Assembly (NCBI GenBank): GCA_934525675.1
Contig: CAKSZH010000018.1
Span: forward strand, 1-34,162
Source: an uncultured Eubacteriales bacterium
GTDB taxonomy: Bacteria > Bacillota > Clostridia > Oscillospirales > CAG-272
Direction of reading: 5' to 3'
DNA: 34,162 bases
The notes beneath the pieces are model-generated. The model had not been told where the DNA came from, did not search any database, and saw nothing but the letters and a program-made list of their open reading frames with translations. Positions 26,093 through 33,563 of this stretch are shown here, one piece after another (position 1 is the stretch's first letter; each line of letters starts with the position of its first letter). The translations under genes were made by a program, and so were the position numbers.

Positions 26093-26111
26093 ATCCAAAA
26101 AGGAGTAAGTT

Positions 26112-29060
26112 ATGAACAAGTCCATTCGTAAAGTGATGTCCCTCGTTCTGGCTGTCGTCCTGTGCCTCGGCATGATGCCGGCGGTACTGCTTCCCGTGTC
26201 CGCAGAATCCGCGGAGCCGGAAGAAGGGGTCATCTATTCCCAGGATTTCGAAGCACCGCTGAAGGAATCCGACCCGCTCTACGGAGTGGTTGAAGTGTCC
26301 GGCGGGACGGCGAAGGCATCGACCTTCAACAACGGCATTACGATTCCTCCGGAATACCGCACCGCAAGCAACAACTACGAACTCTCGTTTGATGTCAAGC
26401 AGGCATCGGAGGGCGCGTTCTTCTTCATCCATTTCGCCGGACTGAACGGAAACACCGGCGAGAACATTTACATGGCGTGTGAAGGAAACGGCGCGTACTG
26501 GTCGATGGCTGACTTCAACGGTCACATGATCTACAACAACTCGGGCAATCTCCACGGCGGTCTCAATGCAAATCCCGTGGACATCACCGACAACTTCGCG
26601 CACGTCCGTATCGTCAAGTTCGGCGGCTACATGGAGCTGTGGGTCAACGGTACCCGCCTCTGCGTTTCCCATCTGTCGAACTTCGGTAACAACAACTATC
26701 ACACCCGCGCCGAAATCGCGGAAGGCACCATCACCGGCTTCTGGATCGACCCCCGCGGCACGATCGAAATCGACAACGTGGTTCTGAAAGAACCGAAGGG
26801 ACTTTCCACCGTTTATTCCGAAACCAATCCCACGACCGATTCCGGCGAGAAGATTTTTGACCTGTCCGCCGAGAATCTCTACCGCGACAACTTTATGGTA
26901 CGCGGCACCTTTGTCATTAAGGACGACACGGTGACCGGTTACTATCCCACCATCAAGCTGGCGGGCATGAATGCCTCCCTGACCTCCCAGAACGGACGCG
27001 AATACTGCATCAACGTGCAGTCGTCCGTGGATGAGGGCGTGCTCTTCAACCCCGGAATCTTCTGGCAGACCGAAGAGGAAGCGTGGAAGTCCGCGGGCGC
27101 GGAAGCCGCTGTCGGTCCCTTCAAAGCCGGCGACGAGGTCGAATACCTCATCGAGGTCTGGGGCGACCATCTTGATTTGTACATCAACGGCACCAAAGTG
27201 ATTGCCACGACCTTTACGGAAATGGGTATCACGCGCGGACATCTCCAGTACCTCTGGATCCAGAGCGGCAACGGCGCTTACTGGCGTGACTTTGCTTACG
27301 AAGGCTTTGAGAGTACCTCCGCCGCACGCGTGTCCGTCCCGACCGACAATGTCGTGATCGGAGATGACATCGTAGCAAGCGCGTACGTCTTCGGCGACCG
27401 CGCGGGCGAAACCTTCACCTGGTACGTCAACGGTGAGGCGCAGACCGAAACCGGAACCACCCTGACGCTTCCGGATGTTGCCGAGGGGACCTACACGATC
27501 GAATACCGCGGAACCAAAATCAGAAGCAACACCGTCACGGTCACGGCGACCGCGGGAAAGATCACGCTTTCCGCCGATAAGACCGAGTTCTACCCCACAG
27601 ACAGCGTCACGCTGACGGCAGAGGGACTCGGCGCGTTCCGCCCGGAGGATCCGTTTGAATGGTACATCAACGGAACAAGAAAGGACGGCGAGGGTGGCGA
27701 AACTCTGTCCTTGTCCGGGCTTGCGGCAGGCACCTATACGGTGGTCGTAAAGAGGGGCTCCGTGGAGAGCAACGCGGTGACCCTGACGGTAAATGCGGGC
27801 TTCGTCCGCGTCACGACCGAAAAGAACAGCTATTTCAAGGGCGAGCAGGCAACCTTCACCGCCGAGGTAACGGGATTTGGCCCCGACGTGGCGCTCCAAT
27901 GGTATGTCAACGGGGAAGCAGCGGAAGGAAAAACCGAAAGCTCTCTCACCCTGTCGCTTTCCGATTACGCCAAAGCCGGCGAATCCGTCCTTGTGACCTG
28001 CAAGGCAGGCGAGACCGTGAGCAACGAGGTGCTCGTGTCGCTTGTCTACAACATGAAAGAAGAGCTGGAGAGCGGGGAACACTGGAAGGTGATCTACCGC
28101 GACGAGATCAAGGAAGGGAATACCTACGGTAACTTCACCGTCGGCTCCGATGCGGACGGCTCGTACCTGTACAGCACAACGCCGGGACAGATGTGGTACA
28201 TCATGTCCGGCGCCAAGGCACCGTCAAGCACCTCCTTCTCCATGTCGTATCAGCTGTTCGTTCCGGATGACATTGAGATCGAGTACTACTCCTACCCCTG
28301 CATGAAGGGACTGAATTCCCGCAAGCCGGACGCGTATGTGGAGCTTGCCGTCGCGGTCAACGCGGAGGGCTTCCGCCCGTACATCAAGGATCAGTCCACC
28401 GGCAAGGAATGGTCGGTCGGCGATTACGGCTTCGGCAAGGATCTGACCTATGCGGGACTTGCGAAGAAGGGTGACTGGAATACCCTCGAGATCATGTCCG
28501 ACGGCACCAACATTGCCATGTATCTCAACGGCGAGATTGTGCTGTTCACCAAGTTCCCGAACCTGACGGTCCCGACCGAATTCAACTACAATTTCTTCCC
28601 GTCCGACGGAACCGGCACGGTGCCGCTCCGGATCAAGGGCATGACGATCAGCTCCGTAGAGCTTCCTGCTCCCGACGTAAGCGGCGTGACGCTTTCCCTG
28701 TCCTCCCTTACGGCAAAGATCGGCGAAATGGTGACCGTCAACGCGAACCTGTCCCCCTTCAACGCACTTGCCAAGGAAATCAAGTGGTTTGTGGGCGGCA
28801 AGGAAGTGGCTTCCGGCGCTCTCAAATATGAATTCAGCGCAACCGAGGCGGGCGAATACGAGATCTACTGCGTCATTGACGGTGTGACCAGCGCGACCAA
28901 GACGATCACCGTCAAGGCGGACACCGACAACAAAAACGGAGATAAGCCCGGCGATGAGGGCGGCGCTCCCGTCTGGCTCCCGTGGGTGATTGTCGCTGCC
29001 GTGGTGGTCATCATTGCGGCGGTCGCCATTCCCCTTGTCCTCAAAAAGAAGAAACACTGA
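26112..29060 (+). CDS. membrane-anchored surface protein with lectin-like and Ig-like domains
   Basis: The product is 982 residues. The signal peptide has a cleavage near PVSA-ES (residue 31). The order inferred from sequence pattern is as follows. Two concanavalin/LamG-like beta-sandwich domains (about 40-230 and 247-400) each end in a LWVNG- or LYINGTKV-type strand. Three Ig-like domains (about 404-647) share the FTWYVNG / FEWYING / LQWYVNG pattern. A third lectin-like domain (about 654-853, IAMYLNGEIVLF) and a fourth Ig-like domain (IKWFVGGKEVAS, 855-935) follow. A Gly/Asp-rich linker leads to a C-terminal helix (about 955-977) and the cytoplasmic tail KKKKH. There is no LPxTG. It has no catalytic motif, so it probably binds polysaccharide at the cell surface and stands between the membrane and the substrate. 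A ribosome binding site AAAGGAG precedes the start. Confidence 0.82.
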   Translation: MNKSIRKVMSLVLAVVLCLGMMPAVLLPVSAESAEPEEGVIYSQDFEAPLKESDPLYGVVEVSGGTAKASTFNNGITIPPEYRTASNNYELSFDVKQASEGAFFFIHFAGLNGNTGENIYMACEGNGAYWSMADFNGHMIYNNSGNLHGGLNANPVDITDNFAHVRIVKFGGYMELWVNGTRLCVSHLSNFGNNNYHTRAEIAEGTITGFWIDPRGTIEIDNVVLKEPKGLSTVYSETNPTTDSGEKIFDLSAENLYRDNFMVRGTFVIKDDTVTGYYPTIKLAGMNASLTSQNGREYCINVQSSVDEGVLFNPGIFWQTEEEAWKSAGAEAAVGPFKAGDEVEYLIEVWGDHLDLYINGTKVIATTFTEMGITRGHLQYLWIQSGNGAYWRDFAYEGFESTSAARVSVPTDNVVIGDDIVASAYVFGDRAGETFTWYVNGEAQTETGTTLTLPDVAEGTYTIEYRGTKIRSNTVTVTATAGKITLSADKTEFYPTDSVTLTAEGLGAFRPEDPFEWYINGTRKDGEGGETLSLSGLAAGTYTVVVKRGSVESNAVTLTVNAGFVRVTTEKNSYFKGEQATFTAEVTGFGPDVALQWYVNGEAAEGKTESSLTLSLSDYAKAGESVLVTCKAGETVSNEVLVSLVYNMKEELESGEHWKVIYRDEIKEGNTYGNFTVGSDADGSYLYSTTPGQMWYIMSGAKAPSSTSFSMSYQLFVPDDIEIEYYSYPCMKGLNSRKPDAYVELAVAVNAEGFRPYIKDQSTGKEWSVGDYGFGKDLTYAGLAKKGDWNTLEIMSDGTNIAMYLNGEIVLFTKFPNLTVPTEFNYNFFPSDGTGTVPLRIKGMTISSVELPAPDVSGVTLSLSSLTAKIGEMVTVNANLSPFNALAKEIKWFVGGKEVASGALKYEFSATEAGEYEIYCVIDGVTSATKTITVKADTDNKNGDKPGDEGGAPVWLPWVIVAAVVVIIAAVAIPLVLKKKKH

Positions 29061-29070
29061 TTGAACTCAT

Positions 29071-29100
29071 CTCCCCTGCCGCCCGAGGACGGCAGGGGAG
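29071..29100 (+). repeat. intercistronic 11-bp hairpin upstream of the transaldolase gene
   Basis: CTCCCCTGCCG (29071-29081) pairs perfectly with CGGCAGGGGAG (29090-29100). A second GC-rich inverted repeat, GCCGGC/GCCGGC, follows directly. No T run follows, so it is not a standard terminator. It may stop exonucleases or mark an mRNA processing site inside the operon. Confidence 0.6.
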
Positions 29101-29138
29101 ACCCCGCCGGCGGGAAGCCGGCAGGAAGAGGATCCTTT

Positions 29139-29792
29139 ATGCAATTGTTTATTGATACTGCCAACGTGGAAGAGATCCGCGCGGCAAACGAGTTGGGCGT
29201 TATCTCCGGCGTGACCACCAATCCCTCGCTCATTGCGAGGGAAGGACTGGTGTTTGAAGAGGTCATCCGCACCATCGTGTCCATTGTGAACGGCCCGATC
29301 AGTGCGGAGGTCATCGCCGCGGACCGCGACGGCATGGTGAAGGAGGCGCGGGAGCTTTCCCGTATTCACCCGAACATCGTGGTCAAAATCCCCATGACTG
29401 AGGAGGGACTGAAGGCGGTGAAGATTCTTTCCGGAGAAGGAATCCGCACCAATGTCACCCTCATTTTCAGCCCCGCACAGGCACTGCTCGCCGCAAGAGC
29501 GGGCGCGACCTATGTCAGCCCCTTTATCGGAAGACTGGATGACATTGCCGAGAGCGGTGTCGGAACCGTCGGGGACATTGCGACCATTTTCCGGATCCAC
29601 GGGATCGAAACCAAAATTATTGCGGCAAGCATCCGCGGCCCCCAGGACGTGGTGGACGCGGCAAAGAACGGTGCGCATATCGCGACGGTGCCCTACAAGA
29701 TCATTCTGCAGATGGTAAAGCATCCGCTCACCGACATCGGAATCAAACGCTTCTCGGACGACTGGAACCGCGCGTTCCCCGGAACGCACTGA
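29139..29792 (+). CDS. tal: transaldolase, TalC/FSA-like subfamily
   Basis: The product is 217 residues. The ATG at 29139 is chosen because the frame upstream is the hairpin region; GGAAGAGG precedes it. The sequence is of the small TalC/MipB aldolase class. It has MQLFIDTANVEEIRAAN, GVTTNPSLIARE, the Schiff-base lysine in VVKIPMTEEGLKAVK, the NVTLIFSPAQALLAARAGA strand and SPFIGRLDD. Two positions separate transaldolases from fructose-6-phosphate aldolases. Here they are Glu in SAEVIA (Gln in E. coli FSA) and Phe in SPFIGR (Tyr in FSA), both pointing to transaldolase. The enzyme moves a dihydroxyacetone unit between fructose 6-phosphate and erythrose 4-phosphate. Its place in the operon fits routing of fructose phosphate into the pentose phosphate pathway. 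No fructokinase is in the window. Confidence 0.92.
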   Translation: MQLFIDTANVEEIRAANELGVISGVTTNPSLIAREGLVFEEVIRTIVSIVNGPISAEVIAADRDGMVKEARELSRIHPNIVVKIPMTEEGLKAVKILSGEGIRTNVTLIFSPAQALLAARAGATYVSPFIGRLDDIAESGVGTVGDIATIFRIHGIETKIIAASIRGPQDVVDAAKNGAHIATVPYKIILQMVKHPLTDIGIKRFSDDWNRAFPGTH

Positions 29793-29813
29793 AATCTCTG
29801 ACTGGAGAACACG

Positions 29814-31754
29814 ATGAAACGATGGATCAGCACCTGTCTTGCGGCACTTCTGCTCTTTGGCTGTCTGTACTGCCTCGGCGCCTGCCGCGACCGGGAGAAA
29901 CCGGAGGAACCTGCCGTGGAATTTGATTATGACGGACTGTATCGCAGCCGCCGTCAGGAAAAGTACCCGGAGGACGGGGGACTTACCTCCCGCGCCTCCC
30001 ACGGTTATACCCTTGCGGGAGAGCAGGGGTATAACGGCTGGTACTACCTGGAGGACGCAGGCGACGGGTACCGGGAGATGACCTATAACGCGTCGGACTC
30101 CCGCTTCGAGGGGAAGGGCGCGGCGCTGGACGGCATTTCCATGCTGCCCGGCAGTGCCGCGGCGGTGCGGAAGTATGTGACAAAGCATGCCGGCACCGCC
30201 GTGATCTACGGCAACTACAGGCGCGGAGACGACGGAAACGGCACGGCGACCGTGGAAATCCGTCAGGGAGACAGACTGCTTTACACCGGTACGCTTGCCC
30301 CCGGCGATACGGTCGGGAACTATGTGGAACTGGATGCGGAGGTCAACGAGGGAGACGTGCTGTACTTCCGTGTATCCGGCGACGGATGCCGGGTGGAGTT
30401 CAATCCCGTCGTGACCTTTGAGCACGCGGAAAACCTTTCCCTGTACCACAGGACCGCGGCAGGGCACCTCTACGGCGACGTGTTCCCGTATTACAGCGAG
30501 AAGGAGCACCGCCTGTACATGGGCTTTCTCTGGTCGGACGACGCAAGGGCGGGGAATTACACCGACGCGCTGGAGGTTTCCGACAACCTGCTGACCTTCA
30601 CGGACGTCCCGGAAGCCAACCACTTCGACGAGTGGGAGCGCTACCGGCAGGAATACCGCCTGCATTACCGCTTCCCGTGCAATCGTTTCGTGGAGAGCAA
30701 GTACACCTTCGGTATGCGGGACAACTTCCTGTATTTTGATGAGGAAAACCAGAGATACCTGCTCATTGCCGGGTGTTACTACCGCTTTGACGCGGGGGCG
30801 CAGACCTCGGACCTTGTGATCTATCAGTCGGATGACCCGAACGCGTTGTCCTGGACGCGCCCCGGAAACGTGGTGGAGGCGGGGTATTCCCGCAATCTGC
30901 CCGAATGTCCGTCGCTCATGAAGATCGGCGACCGGTGGTACGTGTTCGTTTCGGTCGCGTACAATACGGCGCACCAGGTCGGACCGCTCCAGTACTGGAC
31001 GGGCGACGCAGGCGTTGATTGCATGGACGTGGACTGGAGCGGGAAGGACTTTTCCTTCCTCGACGGCGAAGACCTTTGCGCCGCCCGGGTGACAAAGGTG
31101 GGAGAGAAGGTATATCTGTGGGGGTGGATCCCCGCAACATACGATACCATGCCCTGGTCCCCGTGGGGCGGATACCTCAATCTGCCGCGCGAGGTGGTGC
31201 AGCGGGCGGACGGCTCGCTCGGCGGCAGGCTCGACCCGGGGCTCTCAAAGCTCCTCAATTACGGACGGATCTATGAAGCGATCCGGGACGGCTTCGGCTG
31301 TGTGAGCGGGCGTGCGGAGAGAGACGGCGGCGCAATCCGGACGACCGGCGAGACGCTGGTTTCCCTTACGGGCGGGCTCAAGCGCAATTACGTGACGTTT
31401 GACGTCGATCTCGGCAAGTCCGATCAGGTGGCATACGTCATGAAGCAGGGGGATCGGGAATACCGCGCCGTCATCGCGCGGGAAGACGGGAAAACCTATC
31501 TGAAGGTATTGTCGCCCGGCGACCCCAAACATCCGGTGAACAGCGTGCTGGAGATCGGCGACCTGACAAAAGCCACCGTCAAACTGGTGACGGACGGCGG
31601 CTTTGTCGAATTCTTTGTCAATGATGAGTATGCATTGACGGCGCATACCGCGATGGAGGACGCGCCCTATGACGCATATCTCTGTTCCTCCTCGGATGCT
31701 CTGTTCCGCAACGTGAACATTCACAAGCTGATCCCCTACGGGGAGCTAGACTGA
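29814..31754 (+). CDS. GH32-like lipoprotein 2 (RDP motif altered to RDN)
   Basis: The product is 646 residues. The signal peptide ends in a lipobox, CLGAC, with Cys24 lipidated. The architecture matches the lipoprotein at 17968: a beta-rich N-terminal module (~40-205), a GH32 propeller with GDVFPYY (Asp222) and LPECPSL (Glu364), WGGYLNLPREV, and a C-terminal sandwich with VEFFVNDEYALTAHT. The difference lies in the stabiliser motif, which reads MRDNFLYF (Arg302-Asp303-Asn304), with Asn in place of the usual Pro; the Asp itself is kept. The spacing between the nucleophile and this motif is about 46 residues shorter than in the paralogue. It may have a different substrate or serve mainly for binding. 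It is the last gene of the operon, and the repeat element begins at its final codon. Confidence 0.83.
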   Translation: MKRWISTCLAALLLFGCLYCLGACRDREKPEEPAVEFDYDGLYRSRRQEKYPEDGGLTSRASHGYTLAGEQGYNGWYYLEDAGDGYREMTYNASDSRFEGKGAALDGISMLPGSAAAVRKYVTKHAGTAVIYGNYRRGDDGNGTATVEIRQGDRLLYTGTLAPGDTVGNYVELDAEVNEGDVLYFRVSGDGCRVEFNPVVTFEHAENLSLYHRTAAGHLYGDVFPYYSEKEHRLYMGFLWSDDARAGNYTDALEVSDNLLTFTDVPEANHFDEWERYRQEYRLHYRFPCNRFVESKYTFGMRDNFLYFDEENQRYLLIAGCYYRFDAGAQTSDLVIYQSDDPNALSWTRPGNVVEAGYSRNLPECPSLMKIGDRWYVFVSVAYNTAHQVGPLQYWTGDAGVDCMDVDWSGKDFSFLDGEDLCAARVTKVGEKVYLWGWIPATYDTMPWSPWGGYLNLPREVVQRADGSLGGRLDPGLSKLLNYGRIYEAIRDGFGCVSGRAERDGGAIRTTGETLVSLTGGLKRNYVTFDVDLGKSDQVAYVMKQGDREYRAVIAREDGKTYLKVLSPGDPKHPVNSVLEIGDLTKATVKLVTDGGFVEFFVNDEYALTAHTAMEDAPYDAYLCSSSDALFRNVNIHKLIPYGELD

Positions 31755-31797
31755 TCGGGGAGCTTCGGATTCCGCAAACGGACCTGCCGGGAACCCC
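31749..31797 (+). repeat. 3'-end repeat element, copy 2
   Basis: GACTGATCGGGGAGCTTCGG, continuing through ATTCCGCAAACGGACC and CCGGGAACCCC, matches 13274-13320 with a few substitutions and single-base gaps. As in copy 1 it starts at the final GAC codon and TGA stop and ends just before the operon terminator. Confidence 0.75.
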
Positions 31798-31812
31798 GGT
31801 CTGACAAAAAAG

Positions 31813-31843
31813 AAAGGGCAGCCGCAGAAGCGGCTGCCCTTTT
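31813..31843 (+). terminator. intrinsic terminator of the fructan operon
   Basis: AAAGGGCAGCCGC (31813-31825), an AGAA loop and GCGGCTGCCCTTT (31830-31842), with one more T at 31843. The A-rich stretch before it could make it work in both directions. Confidence 0.88.
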
Positions 31844-31860
31844 CCGAGCGAGGAAAATCA

Positions 31861-31889
31861 TTGACTTTCCGTCCGGTGGTTGGTATAAT
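31861..31889 (+). promoter_or_regulatory. sigma-A promoter of the YjbR-deformylase pair
   Basis: TTGACT (31861-31866), a 17-nt spacer and TATAAT (31884-31889). The leader to the ATG at 31927 is short, about 30 nt. Confidence 0.8.
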
Positions 31890-31926
31890 CAAAAACAGAT
31901 ATGTGCCGGGAAACGGAGGGATCACG

Positions 31927-32307
31927 ATGACAAAGCAAGCGTTCTTTTCCTATTGCAAATCCGCGTTCGGCGTGTCGCCCGATTATCCGTTTGAAGGGGA
32001 CTCCGGGACCGCCGTCCTGCGGCACGCGGATAACCGCAAGTGGTTTGCCATTGTGATGCGGGTACCCGGACGGAAATTCGGGCTTGACGGCGACGGGACG
32101 GTCGATGTGGTCAACCTGAAGTTGCCGGTCGAAATGTTCGGTTCGTTCGGAGAAGCGGATGGCGTTTATCCCGCTTACCACATGAATAAATTACACTGGG
32201 TGTCCGTGCTTCTCCCGTATGCGTCCGACGATACGGTCGGGTTTCTTGCGGACATCAGCTTCGGGCTGACAAAGAGCCGGAAAAATACACGGAAAAAGCA
32301 GAAATGA
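31927..32307 (+). CDS. YjbR/MmcQ-family protein
   Basis: The product is 126 residues. The ATG at 31927 follows GGAGGG by 6 nt; a longer frame from 31861 starts inside the promoter. The pattern matches the CyaY-like YjbR family. It has a GVSPDYPFEGDSGTAVLRH start, KWFAIVMRVPGRKFGL, VVNLKLP, and the C-terminal YHMNKLHWVSVLL block where the family has its H-NK-HW signature. A lysine-rich tail (SRKNTRKKQK) follows. Members are often annotated as DNA-binding or of unknown role; no firm reaction is known. It is followed after 10 nt by the deformylase-like gene and shares its promoter. Confidence 0.85.
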   Translation: MTKQAFFSYCKSAFGVSPDYPFEGDSGTAVLRHADNRKWFAIVMRVPGRKFGLDGDGTVDVVNLKLPVEMFGSFGEADGVYPAYHMNKLHWVSVLLPYASDDTVGFLADISFGLTKSRKNTRKKQK

Positions 32308-32317
32308 GGGGAATCAG

Positions 32318-32743
32318 ATGAAAAGAGAACTCGTTCACGACCCGATTTTTCTCGCGGGACGGTCGGAAACCGCGGGAAAAGAGGACCTGTCCGTCGCCCG
32401 GGATCTGCTTGACACCCTGGAGGCGTACCGGGGTACCTGCGTCGGGATGGCGGCAAACATGATCGGCGTCCGCAAGCGCATCATTGCCTTTCTCGACGAG
32501 AGCGGTCGCACGCCGGTCTATACCGTCATGCTCAATCCCGAGATCATCCGGCGGGACGGCGGATATGACGCCGAGGAGGGGTGCCTGTCCCTTCCGGGCG
32601 GACCGCGCAAATGCCGGCGGTACCGGACCATTAAGGTGCGGTATCAGACCATGGATTTCGGGACCCGCTTGAAAACCTATACCGGCTTCACGGCGCAGAT
32701 TATTCAGCATGAGGTGGATCACTGCGAAGGAATCCTGATCTGA
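32318..32743 (+). CDS. def: peptide deformylase-like protein (motif I Gln replaced by Met)
   Basis: The product is 141 residues, with GAGGGG before the ATG. Deformylases remove the formyl group from nascent N-termini using a metal ion. Motif II EGCLSL (metal ligand Cys89) and motif III QHEVDH (His131, Glu132, His135) are intact. Motif I reads CVGMAANMIG where the standard form is GxGLAAxQxG, so the active-site Gln is Met48. The chain is also shorter than usual, ending right after HCEGILI. I recall this AANM variant from a subset of Firmicute deformylases, so it may be a distinct subgroup with altered activity and not simply a decayed one. A housekeeping deformylase would be expected elsewhere in the genome. 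Confidence 0.85.
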   Translation: MKRELVHDPIFLAGRSETAGKEDLSVARDLLDTLEAYRGTCVGMAANMIGVRKRIIAFLDESGRTPVYTVMLNPEIIRRDGGYDAEEGCLSLPGGPRKCRRYRTIKVRYQTMDFGTRLKTYTGFTAQIIQHEVDHCEGILI

Positions 32744-32874
32744 CGGGTGGACGCGAATTCTACGATCCTGCGCGTGGACGGTTCGGCGCGGGGAGTGTAA
32801 GAAACTTTCAAAGCGGATTCTGCGTACTGATTGCGGGAAGCAGGGCGGATACAAAATCCGATTGAAGGAAACCC

Positions 32875-32937
32875 TCAGTCGATTTTTTTGGCAAAGCGGC
32901 ATTGCGGATACCGGGAACAGCCCATGAAGCTGCCGTA
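32875..32937 (-). pseudogene. remnant of a topoisomerase-type zinc-ribbon domain (C-terminal end)
   Basis: Read on the minus strand, 20 codons ending in TGA give YGSFMGCSRYPQCRFAKKID. This is half of the zinc-ribbon found at the end of topoisomerases and some restriction or mobilisation proteins (GxFxGCSxYPxCxF). An in-frame TAA directly precedes the first codon and no gene body is attached. It is therefore a scrap of a once larger gene. The 131 nt between it and the deformylase gene contain nothing recognisable. Confidence 0.6.
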
Positions 32938-32943
32938 TTATGT

Positions 32944-32968
32944 AAAAAACGTCACAGAGGAATCTGTG
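32944..32968 (-). terminator. intrinsic terminator for the AT-rich leftward gene
   Basis: On the minus strand CACAGA (32968-32963) pairs with TCTGTG (32958-32953) around a 4-nt loop, then ACG and six T (32949-32944). It lies 35 nt after the stop of the AT-rich pseudogene. Confidence 0.6.
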
Positions 32969-33003
32969 GCGGTTGAATTTTAATCCGCTATAAAATAAGA
33001 TAG

Positions 33004-33535
33004 TTAATCAAGTGCTACATAAGGATTCCCTATCAAATCAACAAGTTCTTTTCTTCCCATTTTTTCTTTTCCATCCTCAATATCGTTATACAACTCGCAT
33101 ACCATGTCTGTTAAATCATCTGACGCTCTAAAGCAAGTAATATCTTCCAAGTAATCGTTCGCCATATTTATATCCAATTTTAGTGGCTTGATTTTTGCAA
33201 TTATTTTTTTTGATACCAGAATGTGATTTTGTTGTTGATAAAAAAACAATTAGTTCTTTAACAGCGATGCTTTCAAGTCTTATGGATTCATATATTTCAT
33301 CGGTATTTTGCGAATAGAATAACTTAATTGCATTTGAAGGATAGCTTAATTCAGTTGTGTAAATACCCAATTTAGTAGCTTTTTCTTCAATAAGTTTGTA
33401 GTAGTTATAAGAGATTTCGCCTAAATAATCTATATACAATTTTTTGGCGTTTGATAAATCACAGGGGCTGACGAAGTGATTGCCAGTGAAATTGATGTTC
33501 TGAATACTCGAAAAATAGTTGTCAAACAGAGTCAT
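33004..33535 (-). pseudogene. AT-rich frameshifted gene of unknown function
   Basis: Two overlapping minus-strand frames make one protein if one base is removed from the run of seven A (plus strand, 33240-33246). Frame A, starting with ATG at 33535 (MTLFDNYFSSIQNINF), runs to ESIAVKELIVF. After the correction it continues as YQQQNHILVSKKIIAKIKPL and ends GRKELVDLIGNPYVALD at 33004. The joined product is about 177 residues, lysine-, asparagine- and isoleucine-rich, with no membrane segment or known motif. Its AT-rich codon use differs sharply from all neighbours, so it was probably acquired laterally. Its reading frame extends upstream into the relaxase-like fragment, so its true N-terminus may also be missing. 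A sequencing error in the homopolymer is the main alternative. Confidence 0.5.
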
Positions 33536-33563
33536 AAGTTTATTTGCATTGTAATCCGGATAA

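Noticed and set aside
26061..28082. A 673-residue minus-strand frame opposite the lectin-like protein gene, and a similar one at 29067-30974
   Set aside because: Both are composition-driven shadows of well-supported genes and have no start signals.
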